Source: Cryptomeria japonica
Taxonomy: Eukaryota > Streptophyta > Pinopsida > Cupressales > Cupressaceae
Direction of reading: 5' to 3'
DNA length: 64,000 bases
Assembly (NCBI RefSeq): GCF_030272615.1
Contig: NC_081411.1
Location: forward strand, 39,981,140 to 40,045,139
The number at the start of each line of letters is the position of its first letter. The first letter of the stretch is position 1. Both the position numbers and the translations under genes were made by a program. Under the pieces are notes generated by a model, which did not search any database, was not told where the DNA came from, and saw only the letters and a list, made by a program, of their open reading frames with translations. Of this stretch, positions 21,442 to 33,519 are shown one piece after another.

Positions 21442-23154
21442 GTGTTATATGCTTTGAAGGAAGATGAATTGACACTAGCTATCAAGAATGAGGAAAAAGC
21501 CTTGGCAGCAAAAGTTGAAGATAAGGATGAATGGGTAATTGACAATGGATGCTCACACTATATGACTGGAGATAAAAGTAAATTTCTATCCCTACAAGAA
21601 TTCAATGGAGGTCAAGGCAGATTTGGAGATGAGAAGGCATGTATGATCAGAGGTAGAGGTATTATTTCTTTGGATGACAAGTATAACACTGATAATGCCT
21701 ATTATGTAGAAGGTTTGAAACATAAACTTTTGAGTGTTGGTCAACTGGCTGATAAGGGATTTCAAATTCAATTTAAAGATAGAAAATGCAAAATCATTAA
21801 CAAGATTGGTTTGGAGATTGCAACCGGTATTCAAACTGGAGGTAATATCTTTCATTTGAACACTGGTAACAAAACATGTTTGATTTCTCATATTGATGAG
21901 AGTTGGCTATGGCATAAGAGGTTGTGTCATGTTAATATTGATTGTATTGTTAAGATTGGTTCTACTAAGGAAGTTAGAGATATACATAGGATTGTGAAGC
22001 CTCATAATCTGGTATGTAAGGAATGTCAATTGGGTAAGCAAGTCATAAGTTCTTTTAAGAGAATACAAGATAAATCTAATGATGTACTTGATTTGATTCA
22101 CATTGACTTATGTGGTCTAGCAAGGACTAGAATTTTTCAAGGTGATAGGTATTTCATGATGATTATTGATGACTATTCTAGAATGATGTGGGTGACTTTT
22201 CTTAGGGAGAAGTCTGAAGCCTTTGAAAAATTCAAGATCTTTAAGGTGAAGGTTGAAATAGAAACTGGATTGAAAATCAAATGTCTGAGTTCAGATCATG
22301 GCGATGAATTCACTTCTCATGAATTTAACAGTTATTGTGAGACAAATGGAATCAGGAGACAACTATCTACACCTAGGACTCCTCAACACAATGGAGTAGT
22401 TGAAAGAAAGAACATAACTATTTTAGATGCAACAAAATCTATGATGATGGAAGCTAAATTTCCTCATATCTACTAGAGAGAAGCAATGAGTACAACATCC
22501 TACACATTTAACAGAGTTCATATCAAAGGTGAAACTGGTTAGACCCCTTATGAACTATGGTTTGGACATACACCTACTGTTAAATATTTTAGAATTTTGG
22601 GAAGTAAATGCTATATCAAAAGAGATGATTCAATAGGATAGTTTGATACTAGATGTGATGAAGGGATATTTCTTGGTTATTCAATTCAAAGTAAAGCATA
22701 TAGATGTTATTATAAAAGATTGCAGAAAATTGTGGAGAGTGCTAATGTGAAAGTGGATGAGAAGTATAGAAATCAATTAATATCATATGATAGGGAACCG
22801 ACAGTGGAAATGATCATAACAGAACTGGCAATGACTCAACCGGTACAGGAATCTGAGACAGTTACACTGACAATATCAGAAAATTCAACTGTGATTGATG
22901 ATCAAAGTAGTGAACCTAAAACTCAGAAGACACCAAGGTATGCAAGATTAAATCATTCTGAAGATCCAATTATTGGAGATAGGATCAAGGGAGTTATGAC
23001 AAGAAGTAGACTGGAAAATGATGAGGTATGTCTTATTTCTCAAATTGAACTGGAAACTGTTATTGAAGCTTGTAAGGATAAATATTGGTCAAAGGCTATG
23101 GAAGATGAATTAGATCGGATAGAGAGGAATGAAACTTGGACTTTAGTTCCCTAG
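21442..23154 (+). pseudogene. pol: Copia-B pol, protease and integrase part
   Basis: The protease site reads WVIDNGCSHYMTGD, with Asn where most copia elements have Ser. The GAG-pre-integrase segment is SWLWHKRLCHVN. The integrase core retains all three acidic positions: IHIDLCG, SSDHGDEF and NGVVERKN. The open frame runs 344 codons to TAG 22474-22476 (Trp in relatives), then continues in the same frame (TPYELWFGHTPTVKYFR) through a linker to TAG 23152-23154. Integrase would insert the cDNA into chromosomes. Confidence 0.92.
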
Positions 23155-24571
23155 CCTAAAAATAAGAATGTTATTGGAACTAAATGGGATTTTAGAAATA
23201 AACTGAATGAGGATGGTAAAGGTTTAAGAAACAAAGCTAGATTGGTTTGTAAAGGATATTCTCAAATGGAAGGAATTGATTATGGTGAGACTTTAGCACC
23301 TGTAGCTAGAATTGAAGTTGTTAGACTATTTCTTGCCTATGCAGCTTATAAGAACTATAAGGTTTATCAAATGGATGTCAAAGGTGCATTTTTGAATGGT
23401 GAACTTGAGGAAGAAGTATACATTGAGCAACTTGATGGATTTTCACTGATAGATGATAAAGATATGGATTGCAGATTGAAGAAAGCTTTTTATGGATTGA
23501 AATAGGCTCCTAGAGCCTAGTATGCAAGGTTGGATAAATATCTTTTGAAGCTTGGTTTTACTAAAGTTAGTGTTGATAGTAATTTATATTATAAGATCAC
23601 TAACAATGATATTCTGATTATTGAAGTATTTGTTGATGATATCATTTTTGGAGGAGAAAATAAATTGTGCATGGAATTTGCTAACAATATGAATTTGAAA
23701 TGTCCATGATTGGTGAAATGAAATATTTTGCAGGTTTGTAGATTACTCAAACTGATAAAGGTATTTTTATCTGTCAAAATAAGTATCTAAGGAATTGTTG
23801 AAGAAGTTTGGTATGGAGAATTCCAAACCAGTAAGTACTCCATGGTAAAAAATGAGAAATTATCTATCAAGGATACATCTACACTAGTAAAACCAACAAG
23901 GTATAAATCTATGATTGGTGGTATGTTATATCCAACTCAAACTAGACCTAATATTATGAATGCAGTAAGTATTGTTTCAAGATATCAAAGTAATCCTAAA
24001 GAAAATCATGAATGTGCAATAAAGAGGATATTCCAGTATTTGGAAGGAAGTACAAAATGCAGTTTATGGTATTCTAGGAATGATGATTTCACTTTATGTG
24101 CATACACGAACTCAAATTGGGTAGGTGATACTGATGATAGGAAGAACACTTCTAGTGGAGATTTCTTTCTTGGAAAGAAATTGGTTTCGTGGATCAGAAA
24201 AAAAGTCATGCATTTATTTATCTATTGCAGAGGTTGAGTATGTTGCAGAAGCAACTAATTGCACTTAGGTCTTGTGGATGAAGCAAATGATGAAGGATAT
24301 TAGGGTAAATTGTTGTGAACTGGTAGTTATCTACTATGATAACTCTGCAGCTATTGGCATGTCTAAGAATCTGGCATTTCACTCTAAAACTAAGCATATT
24401 TCAATGAAGTATAACTTTTTGAAGGACAAGGTTGAAGGAAAGGAAGTAAAATTGGTTTATGTGAACACTAAAGAATAGATTGTAGACATATTCACTAAAC
24501 CGTTGTCTAAGGAATCATTTGAATATTTGAGAGACAGGTTAGGGGTTTCTGCCCCTTCAGAAGAGACTTGA
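23155..24571 (+). pseudogene. pol: Copia-B pol, reverse transcriptase and RNase H part
   Basis: The RT has [34 protein letters not shown] and LKKAFYGLK, and its catalytic motif reads FVDD at 23629-23640 (usually YVDD). Stops at 23503-23505 and 23518-23520 replace Gln and Trp in LKQAPRAWYARL. A frameshift occurs near 23700-23830. The RNase H region is in two frames (23842-24237 and 24272-24478), with YTNSNWVGDTDDRKNTSSG and YDNSAAIGMSKN. The C-terminus LRDRLGVSAPSEET ends at about 24571. Confidence 0.9.
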
Positions 24572-24893
24572 TTGATGAAGTTTTTCATTAGTCCGACATG
24601 TATTATCAGAGACATTATTCATTCTAGCACTAATGAATGGTGCTACTACTCAGGGGGAGTAGTTAGCTTTGTGATTCTGAGGTTAATATCATTGCTTTGA
24701 TATTTCTGTGAGATTTATGGCATTGATGTCAAAGTGGGAGTGATAGTAATGTGAAGAATCATTCAGAACCTTACAGAGATATCATTCACAGGGGGAGATC
24801 TATTGATTGGTTGGTTGTCTTCCATAGGGGGAGACTTGTTTGGCATCTATTGGTACTTAGATGTTTTTCACATCTAGTGTTGTCATCAATGCC

Positions 24894-24905
24894 AAAGGGA
24901 GAGAT
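24894..24905 (+). other. Copia-B polypurine tract
   Basis: AAAGGGAGAGAT immediately precedes the 3' LTR. Two other GGGGGAG tracts lie upstream (24653, 24827). Confidence 0.88.
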
Positions 24906-26158
24906 TGTTGGTATTATGGATGAATTGATTATATGTTGCATTGATGTTTTGTCATTAATGTCAACACTAGATGATATGGTCGGTTATTGACATCGACAAA
25001 CTGGTTTTAGTTACCAGTAGGAGATCTAGTGTTTTCAACAGATGAGACTATCTATTGGACACTTCCAACATGTCTGGATCAGTGAAGTATATTTGATTTC
25101 ATGTGTTATATGCTCCATGAGAATAGTTTGGTCAGTTGGTATTGGCTTGGTAATTGGATGTTATCATACACTCTAGTAAACCCTTACCAACACTGGTTTA
25201 AGGCTTTACCAACAGAGCTTTCATTGAGGAATCTTGAGAGTATGCATAAGTAGTGTTGGTGTGTCTTTCAAATGGATTTCAGGATGCTGAAGATGTTATT
25301 TGATCGTACTTAAATTGCTTGAAGATATTGCTTTGGCGTAATGGACTCAGAATAGGTCTGGTACCTATCTAGGTTATGGACTGGTATCATGCTAGCATGT
25401 ACTCTACACATTACCGGGATCCTTCGAGATGTTTTATGGATTTGTTATTATTATTTTGGTCTTAAGACGACATGGCATATTATTGTAAATGGAATTATGT
25501 AATTGTAATATCTTTAGGTGGCCGACCTAATTGGTTTTGGCCTAGGGGTTTGTATAAATAAAAGGTAGAAACTCTTTGTAAAGTATCATGGTTGTGGAAA
25601 AGGTCATGGTCAAGGATTGCAATGTGCGAATATTATAATATCATTCAGGAAGAGGAGTTAGTCGATCATTGGTGATCGAATTGGATTCAGACGAGGATTT
25701 AGTCCTCTAGCATTGAGCTTAACCGGGACTGTAATCAGGCATAGTAGATGCTATCTCTTGTAGTTCACTTTATTGGATTTTTATCCATTCTTCTTGAGGT
25801 ATTTTTAACCTTTGTAGTTAGTGAGACTCTTTTTTAATAAGTAGTATGCTCTAGGCAGTCTACAAAAGTATCATCTGACTATGGGTAGGCTTCCCACCGT
25901 GGTTTTCCCCTTTCCGGGTTTTCCACGTACAAATCATGGTGTTATGTGCTATGGTTGTTTTGCATTGGTTATCTGGTTAAGTGTTAAGTTGTATTGCTTC
26001 TCACTATCTGTGTCTACTGACATATGTATGTTCTTTATCGGTACTTGATTTGTTTAAGGTTGTATTGTGGATTAAAGTTTATAATCTGTTAACAAATGAT
26101 TCACCCCCCTCCCCCCCCCCCCCCCCCGCCCCTCAATTGTTCACTGGTTATCCTAACA
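24906..26158 (+). repeat. Copia-B 3' LTR
   Basis: 1253 bp, matching 19042-20318 with many base changes and a deletion near 25865. Its C-rich segment (26103-26132) is longer than in the 5' LTR. Confidence 0.94.
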
Positions 26159-27064
26159 TGAATGCCAAAATTTCTCAGAATTCAAAAGAATTTGGGGAGA
26201 GATGTCAAAAAAGGGTAGTTCGTATGAACAAGGGTTTGAATGAAGGGGGGTTTGCTAAAACCATATGGGGTTCGTTTGAACCCCCTTGGAAAACTAACGA
26301 CATAAACATTCACATAATGGCATGGTTAGAATGAAGTCGACCTTTTGTAATGGCTAGTGTTCGTTAGAACCCCAACCGACCCAAATTTTCATTTACTATG
26401 TCATATAAATATACATTATTTTTTTCATTTTTTTACACACAAATGATCAAAGCAATTCACATTTTTGAATGAAAGAAGACATTTGAAAGTTATTTTGAGG
26501 GCAATAATTTGAAGATATTTGAAGGTTATTTTAAAAGCATGGGGAACATGAAGAGAAGGCAAAATAAGCCTTTAAGGAATTATTCACCCAAAAGAACAAA
26601 GAAGGCAAAGATATTATGATGCAAGTATGTATTTTTATTTAATTTGTATTTAATTTTATATGTATTACGTACCAAAAATTGTGTTTATTTGATAGTATTA
26701 GTTAAATATTTTTTATGTTATAATTTTATGAAAATTATGTTAAATAATATTAATTTAAGCTAATTAATTTAATATATATATAATAATTCTATCTTAATTA
26801 ATTTTGAATGATATTATTTTTATTAAATAAATTGGAAATTGTAGGATTAAAAATAATATTGTTTTAATTTAAAATAATGTGTGTATTTGCATTTCAAATT
26901 CCATTAACTTATTTGTTGTGTAATTGACATTTTCTCTCCCCCTTTAGTCCATTTATAATAGATAATTTTAATTTAAAATTTAGATCTTTAGGACCCCTCT
27001 CTTTCCAATTTATAATTTATTATTTATAATTTTATTTAGATAGTCCATAAATATATAATTTAAT
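26159..27064 (+). other. AT-rich spacer
   Basis: No gene is supported. The first bases hold the right copy of the Copia-B target duplication. The rest is strongly AT-rich. Confidence 0.6.
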
Positions 27065-27074
27065 TTATATTTTG

Positions 27075-27708
27075 AAACCAAGTGTCTTTTTAGTTTAGCA
27101 AACACTTCAATTGGTGCTCTAGAATTAACCAACTTGTCTTTTGTGCCTTGAGAAATAGGCTCTTTTTATTTTATCCTTAGAAGGGGCCCGCCTCTCTAGT
27201 AGAGCATAAGGCTCGGTGAGAGGGAACAACCCAAAGTGGTAACAAGATAAAGCCAAGTTCTTGCAAACCACTATAAATAAAAGTGATTGTAATGAAATTT
27301 GCAAGCAACGAGTGCTAGAATGGCATAGGAACATTAACTCGTCAGATCTATGCCCACCTGAATGGATGCCCTTACTAGTGCCTTTTTTGTGTTAGAAGCC
27401 CAAAACCTTCTAGTTGTTGGGATAGGAGGTCGGACCTCTGGAGCAGCTCACACACATATGGTTCTTAGGAGAGATACAAACTTCGCCATGGGGACTTTTC
27501 ATGGGGACTAGTGCTTGGCTACTCCAGAGAAGGAGTGTTATGGAGAGGAGCCAGTGGGGTCAAGCACCTTAGTATATGTTTTTAATTGAGTAGTTCGAAG
27601 TAAGCCCCCAAGTGAGATTCAACAACTATTGTCATGGCCAGCCCTAGGATTTGTTCTTACATCATCAAAACAATCAAACACTTTCAAACGAACAAACATT
27701 GTGTCTAC
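27075..27708 (+). repeat. Leader fragment of a Tat-2-type element, inverted relative to Tat-2
   Basis: This matches the reverse complement of 14487-15212 over its whole length. For example, AAACACTTCAATTGGTGC, AATAGGCTCTTTTT and GGTCGGACCTCTGGAGCAGC appear in both. It is an isolated piece of element leader with no LTR or coding sequence attached. The pair forms an inverted repeat about 12 kb apart. Confidence 0.85.
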
Positions 27709-27739
27709 TTTGTTTTCAAGTGAATGCCAAAATATTTCA

Positions 27740-28670
27740 CGTTATACTTGAGTCCCCTTAAGGCCTATATTATGTGATACTAGGAACTATTATATGCGAT
27801 AATACACATCTTAAATATGACATAATAGAACCTATTATGACATAATAGGTCTTATTATGACTTAATAGGACCACGTATGCAAACACATTTCACATTATAT
27901 ACTTGAGTCCCCTTAAGACCGATATTATGTGATATTAAGGCCTATTATGTATGTGATATTAATGACCTATTATCTCATTATTGAGGTCATAATATCACAT
28001 GTACTAGGTCCTAAGGGGACTCAAGTATAATATGAAATGCTTTTGCATACATGGTTATATTAAGTCATAATAAGACCTATTATGTCGTAATAGGTTCTAG
28101 TATGTCATATTTAAGACCTATAATCACATAATTGGTCCTAATATCACATAATAGGTCCTAGTATCACATAATATAGGTCTTAAGGGGAGTCAAGTATAAT
28201 GTGAAATGTTTTTGCATATGTGGTCATATTAAGTCATAATAAGACATATTATACCATAATAAGACTTATATTAAGTGATATATTATGACCTATTGTGTGA
28301 TATTAGGACCTATTATGTGATAATAGGTCTTAAATATAACACAATTTTATTATGACTTAATATGACCACGTATGCAAAAATGTTTCACATTATACTTGAC
28401 TCCCCTTAAGACATATATTATGTGATATTAGGACCTATTATATGATATTAGGACTTATTATGTGATTATAGGTCTTAAATACGATAATAGGTTCTATTAT
28501 GACTTAATATGACCACATATGCAAAAATATTTCACATTATACTTAAGTCCCCTTAAGACCTATATTATGCAAATATTAGGACCTATTATGTGATAATATG
28601 TCTTAAATATGACATAATAGTCCACCTATAATGACATAACATTTAGGTCTTATTATGACTTGGAAATTTG
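27740..28670. repeat. Palindromic AT-rich array, about 130-bp units in both orientations
   Basis: A unit of about 130 bases recurs about seven times. It contains TTCACATTATACTTGAGTC, CCCCTTAAGACCTATATTA, many ATAGGTCCTAATATCACATA-type palindromes and GACCACRTATGCAAAAA. Copies around 28010-28250 are inverted relative to those at 27740-27990 and 28370-28640. The sequence could fold into long hairpins. No coding. Confidence 0.85.
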
Positions 28671-29220
28671 GTTTCCAACTATACTTGGAATTTCATTGCA
28701 TTAAAAATATTCTCTGTCATCTTAAATTATGTGCATAATGAGCTCGAGAAGAAGGAAGTTCTCAAGCAGGAGTTGAGGCAAATGAACCTGTTGAAGAACA
28801 TAAGGAGGAGCTTGCCCAAGTTGAACCAATAGAGGTTGAAGGAGAGGGTTCAGGCTCCTTACCTCCTACTGGTATGGATGAACATATTGTGGATCTATCT
28901 AAACAGGTGAAGATAAATATTTCTTATAAAAATTTAGATCATTTACTTGAAAAGGATGTGAATGAGTTGAAACATCTCAGTGAAGAACCTAGACATACTA
29001 AAAGTAGGTCAATGATAAAAATGCAAAATAAATAATGTCTTATTTCAATAATCTTGATACTACACTAGAGAGAAAGCTCAATTGTTATAAATTGTACTTA
29101 CTCGTAAAGACTTAATAGATCCACTTAAACTGTTGGGTATAGATACATCAAGTCAAAAGAGGAAAAATTCTCAACTACAAAAATCTATTGTTGATAATGT
29201 TAATAAAGGTTTGGTGAACA

Positions 29221-29412
29221 TTGGTAAAAAAATATCAAATAGTAGATAAGACCAAATGTTCAAGAAGAGTGATGTTGACATCTTTAGTAAATGAAAGATT
29301 GCCTCCAAAAAGGCAAATCTCTTCATTATCATCTAAGTTTGGTTTTAGTAGAAGAACAATATCAAAATATGTGAAAAGGAGAAAGAGTTTGGATGATACT
29401 ACCTCAGAAGGG
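29221..29412 (+). pseudogene. Helix-turn-helix-like segment of the transposase-like gene
   Basis: The frame reads NERLPPKRQISSLSSKFGFS followed by RRTISKYVKRRKSL. That is two short helices joined by a Gly-containing turn, with a basic second helix, as in DNA-binding helix-turn-helix motifs. It ends at a frame break near 29412. The next block starts in another frame with CRDPHFDRTEDVVRNLV. Confidence 0.5.
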
Positions 29413-29414
29413 AA

Positions 29415-29804
29415 TTGGAAATTATGTGTAGAGATCCTCATTTTGATAGAACTGAAGATGTTGTTAGGAACTTGGTGACAAGTTTTTGGAATGATAATAC
29501 TCATCTTTCCTCAAATGGTAGAGATGTTATCAAGAAAAGGATTTGTCCTGATCGTTATGATCTCCATGTAAAACATTGGCTAGACACAACAAAACATGAA
29601 TTATATGTATTATTTACTAAAACAAACCCTCATATAAAGATTGGACAAACCATGTTTGAAAGATTGAGGCCATATTATGTGAAGGTAAACAAATTCTTCG
29701 AAACTTGTTATCTTTGTTATCACATCGAATTTAATCTATGCTATCAAGTGTTTCAAAAGACTAGAGAAGACAGTGATGGTTATGAAAAATATCCTCCTAA
29801 ATGA
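29415..29804 (+). pseudogene. Conserved central block of the transposase-like gene
   Basis: A 129-codon uninterrupted frame contains FWNDNTHLSSNGRDVIKKRI, then HWLDTTKHELYVLFTKTNPH, FERLRPYYVK and a Cys/His pair motif TCYLCYHIE. In the family as I recall it this last part is CCCRYHxE, a possible metal site, and here two Cys positions are changed. No stop until TGA at 29802-29804. Confidence 0.55.
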
Positions 29805-30149
29805 ACAAGTCAATTCATAACATCGATCTTATGTGATAAATCAGATGATAATGCAACCGGTCAAATAAGTTACAAAAGGAATTTGTAGAACATGTTGGGA
29901 GTTGGCTAAATTTCCTTTGAGAGATGAATATGCTGACATGATGAAGATGGTAAATTGCAAGAGTTACAAGTACAAAAAAATTGAAACAAAATTTGGTAAG
30001 GAATCTACAAGGTTAGATTATGTAGAAGACAAGATACCTATTGGAACATTTATGGAAAATTTTCGTAACTTGATAAAACCATACATATACCATGTTTTTT
30101 TTCCAAGTGGCAAGAACAATAATTTCAAATATTAAGAGACACTTTCCCA

Positions 30150-30780
30150 CCTGGAACTATTCTATCCATAGTGGACTTCACAAAAAATTACTCATTTGCA
30201 CATCAAAAAGAGATTCAATCAAAGTATTACTTTTCAAAGAAAATCACTATTACGGTGTGTGTGTTTTATCAACATGCACAAATAGATTTGGATGGTGTTG
30301 ATCTAGTATATTTGAAAATTGTGTCATTAAGAAAGAGTAACACTTCTATATTAGTGATGATAAGGATCATGACACACTTTTTGTACAACATTTCTTTAAG
30401 AAGTTTTTTTAATATTTGAAAGAGAGAGGCATAACAATAGTTAAACATTTTGTTTGGTATGGTGGATGTGCAACACAATTCAAATATTCAAGGCCATTTA
30501 ATGGACTATGCAGATTTCATCGAAATGACAAAATACCACATGCTTGGAGTTTTTTGAGAGTGGTCATGGAAAGGGTGAACATGATGGTGCAGGAGCTTGT
30601 ATCAAACGTGCTCTAAGAAAGCATCAAATAAATTATACAAGAGATCGTATAGATGATTCACATGATGTTGTTAAATGGTGTAATAAACACTTTGTGCAAC
30701 CTAATTATCTTGATTCATCATTGAGAACATACAAGCTCATTCCATATAGAGTGTTTTGGGAGATAACTAGTACATGATCT
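30150..30780 (+). pseudogene. RNase-H-fold-like catalytic block of the transposase-like gene
   Basis: Motifs in order are VDFTKNYSF and QKEIQSKYYF (about 30168), HFYISDDKDHDT (about 30341), HFVWYGGCATQFK (about 30446), and SGHGKGEHDGAGACIKRAL (about 30560). Relatives I recall carry WSDGC at the third motif. Here it is WYGGC, so a probable catalytic Asp is lost. One T missing from a T run near 30550 shifts the frame just before the GHGKG motif. Acidic residues spaced over a beta-rich block suggest a DDE-type nuclease. That is inference. Confidence 0.55.
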
Positions 30781-31780
30781 CTTTTAATGTTTTAAAATGT
30801 TTTTTTAATTTTTAAAATGTTCACTTCATATGTTTAAAAACAACTTGATATGTATGTTCATGTACACATGTACATTTCACAAATGTGGATAGAAGATCAA
30901 TGCATGGATGCAAGAGAGTGGAGAGGACAAGATCTTTGCATTGTGTCAGGGGTACATATAATCGCCCATGGACATTGTACACTAGGGATTATTCATGTTT
31001 TTTTCTAATTGCATTTTGGAAAATATGTTGATTGCAAGAACCAAGAGCTTGGATATGTCAGTGAATGGAAATGGGTACCACTAGATGTTACTGACACATA
31101 TGAGGAAAATGAGGATGAAATCTTTGAAGGCATTCCTTTGATTTTTGTTGATTATGACCATATTTCATGATTGATTATAAAATGTATACATATTTATTAT
31201 ATATATATTTCCTTTAAAAAATGTTGTGTGCACATGTATGTAAATAAATTATAAAATTTTAATCGAGTACATTTTAAATTTCTAACTTGTTTCAAATTGC
31301 AAGAGATGGAAATATAGAAGGTGTTAGTTATTATTTATTGCATTACATAGAAGAGAGAAAGAAGTTAACAAAATCTAAAATGGCTGATGGAATGTCCTTT
31401 CTCATAGGTTTGAACCCATTTGAACGTTTAAATTAATTAATTTATTTTAAATGCACATGTTCACATTTTAATTTTTATACATAGGTTACACAAATTTTTA
31501 ATTTCTTGTTTCTTATACATGTGCAGGCTCAGTTGTAGTGCAAGGGACATTTTTCAAACAAGTTAAAATTATTCAACAGGGGATTCATTTCATTGAATAC
31601 CAAATTGACAACAAGGTATATCAGTATAGCCACTTGGTCATTGTTGGTGGCCTAATTCTTCATATAGTTCCACATCGCAGGTGGTCTCAAAAGTGGAGAC
31701 TAGATAGTGAAGATCATGAGAAAATATTAAGTGTTATTGAAGAGTGGTTTGAACCACTTGATGTGGTATTAAATATTTAG

Positions 31781-33514
31781 TACACCTAAGTAAATGTGTT
31801 TGAACCCATGAATTGATTTTTATATAGCCTGTGATATTAAATAATAGTACGTGTGTACATGTACAAAGTAAATTGTGATGTGGATGAGTTGAAAATATGG
31901 ATGTACACACAATTAGGATCATGTATATCTTTCATTTTTTAAATGCAGATGCATAATTTTTGTAAGTTATTAAAATTATTTAGCATGTATAGATGTATTC
32001 ATTAGGACATGTACATGAAATAAATTCGTTTCATAAAAAAATGCATAATTTGATTGAAATTAGGACATGACATGTAAACTAGGATACATGTGTGTCTGTG
32101 TAAATTAGGATGTATGTGTGTAAATTAGGATATGTACGAAATTTTCTTTAAATTATTTCTAGTGCATTTTTGTATTTAAGTTTAAATTAGTTCATGTATT
32201 CATTTTTAATTAAATGCATTTACAACTATATGAAATTTTTAATAGAATTTACTTCAATATTTATTGACTAGTAGTTGAATTTTTATCGTGAATGTGAATG
32301 CCACAAGTATTTAGTCAATCTTGTGTTCATACTCAGCAATTGCAAATAGTGTGTCTTCTTTGTGTGGTTAGTCTAAGAAACTTTTAATTTATTATTAAAA
32401 AGTATAAATCTTATTAAGTTGCCCCAAAAGTGGATGTTCAATCTATTGTTTATGACTTGAATCCTTTGAAGATTTCAATTATTTGTAGCACTATCGTTGT
32501 GTTTAGTTAAGAAAAGATTAGTTACATTGAGATCTATCTGCTTATGGATTCTTTTATTCCAATAGAGTTTCAAGATGAGGATTTATAAACCATATTCCTT
32601 TATTACCCCATCTTTTGATATTTTTTTATAAATAAAATTTAAAATCAAAACAAATATTCAAGAGTGTAAAAAAAGATATCTGACCCAATTTTTTTTAATA
32701 ATCAAATATAATCAAATATGACATCAAAAAACCATTTAAGGGTTCGGGATACTACAAGTACAATTTTTTTATATATCTAACCCTCCTATTTAATATGTTC
32801 GTGAATAATTTTGTAAGTCCCTCTATGTGACATGAATAAAATAATGAACAAGTAGATTATACAAGTCAAGGCCTAACTAAAAAGATCTTTGGGGTTAATC
32901 ATTTTATATTTTAAATATTGATACCTTTCAAGAGAGATGTGGTTTCATTTTGGATTCTCATCTAATTTGAGATTTGTTAAAACATCAATCAACAAGATCT
33001 TCATGTAAGAGTTGATCTAATAAAAAATGTCCCTTCTACAATAAAAGGTGTAGATAGAAACTAATTCACATGTCTTCCAAAATGGAGATAATTGGGAAAG
33101 CAAAATTAGAGACTTGTTGCAGAATCTAGGTTGTGGTTGATGGTCAAGATCATAGAGATGGTGACTAGACTATACACACTATAAGGGAGGATGTTTCTTA
33201 GTGGAGAGGATGAAAGAAGCTATAGGAGGAGCTTGGTGTCAAATATTTGTCACTATCTTAGAGTATTGCTCTATATATTAATATATATAAATAAATTAAC
33301 TATCAATTTACATTAATTTAACTCTCCTTTTTTATTAAAATTAATTTTTTTAGTTATTTAAGTTATATTTTATAGATCAAATATAATGTGATGAAATAAT
33401 CAATTACAATATAATAATTTTATTTATGCAATCCATCCTTTCATTTTTCCTATATTGACATTATTTGATACATCTATCAATGTATAATAAATCAATTTTT
33501 TTAATTAACTCATA
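31781..33514. other. AT-rich spacer
   Basis: No gene, RNA or known element is seen in about 1.7 kb. Short repeated phrases such as TAAATTAGGATATGT and TGTGTGTAAATTAGGAT occur near 32090-32140. Confidence 0.6.
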
Positions 33515-33519
33515 GTAAT

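Larger units (their letters stand above)
19042..26158 (+). mobile_element. Copia-B: complete Ty1/copia element, LTRs of about 1.27 kb
   Basis: LTRs lie at 19042-20318 and 24906-26158, with a tRNA-Met-type primer site, gag, protease-integrase-RT-RNase H and a polypurine tract. Flanks are TGAAG on the left and TGAAT on the right, a 5-bp duplication with one mismatch. The LTRs are rich in ACCGGT-type words and differ at many bases. The last 60 bases contain a C-run that is expanded in the 3' copy. All genes are broken. Confidence 0.95.
28742..31780 (+). pseudogene. Broken transposase-like gene of a family I cannot name
   Basis: A series of linked coding pieces in changing frames reads as one decayed protein of more than 700 residues. 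In order: an acidic N-terminal stretch (28742-29032), a helix-turn-helix-like segment (29221-29412), a conserved block (29415-29804), an RNase-H-fold-like block with spaced acidic motifs (30150-30780), and a C-terminal block ending with YQYSHLV (31538-31780). The motif series resembles uncharacterised plant and animal proteins I recall, probably DNA-transposon derived. Stops at 30338 and about 30411 fit Gln codons lost by C-to-T. A palindromic array lies directly upstream. No terminal inverted repeats or target duplication could be set. Confidence 0.6.

Noticed and set aside
27740-28670. CRISPR array
   Set aside because: Repeats are long, AT-rich, in both orientations, without constant spacers, in plant nuclear DNA.
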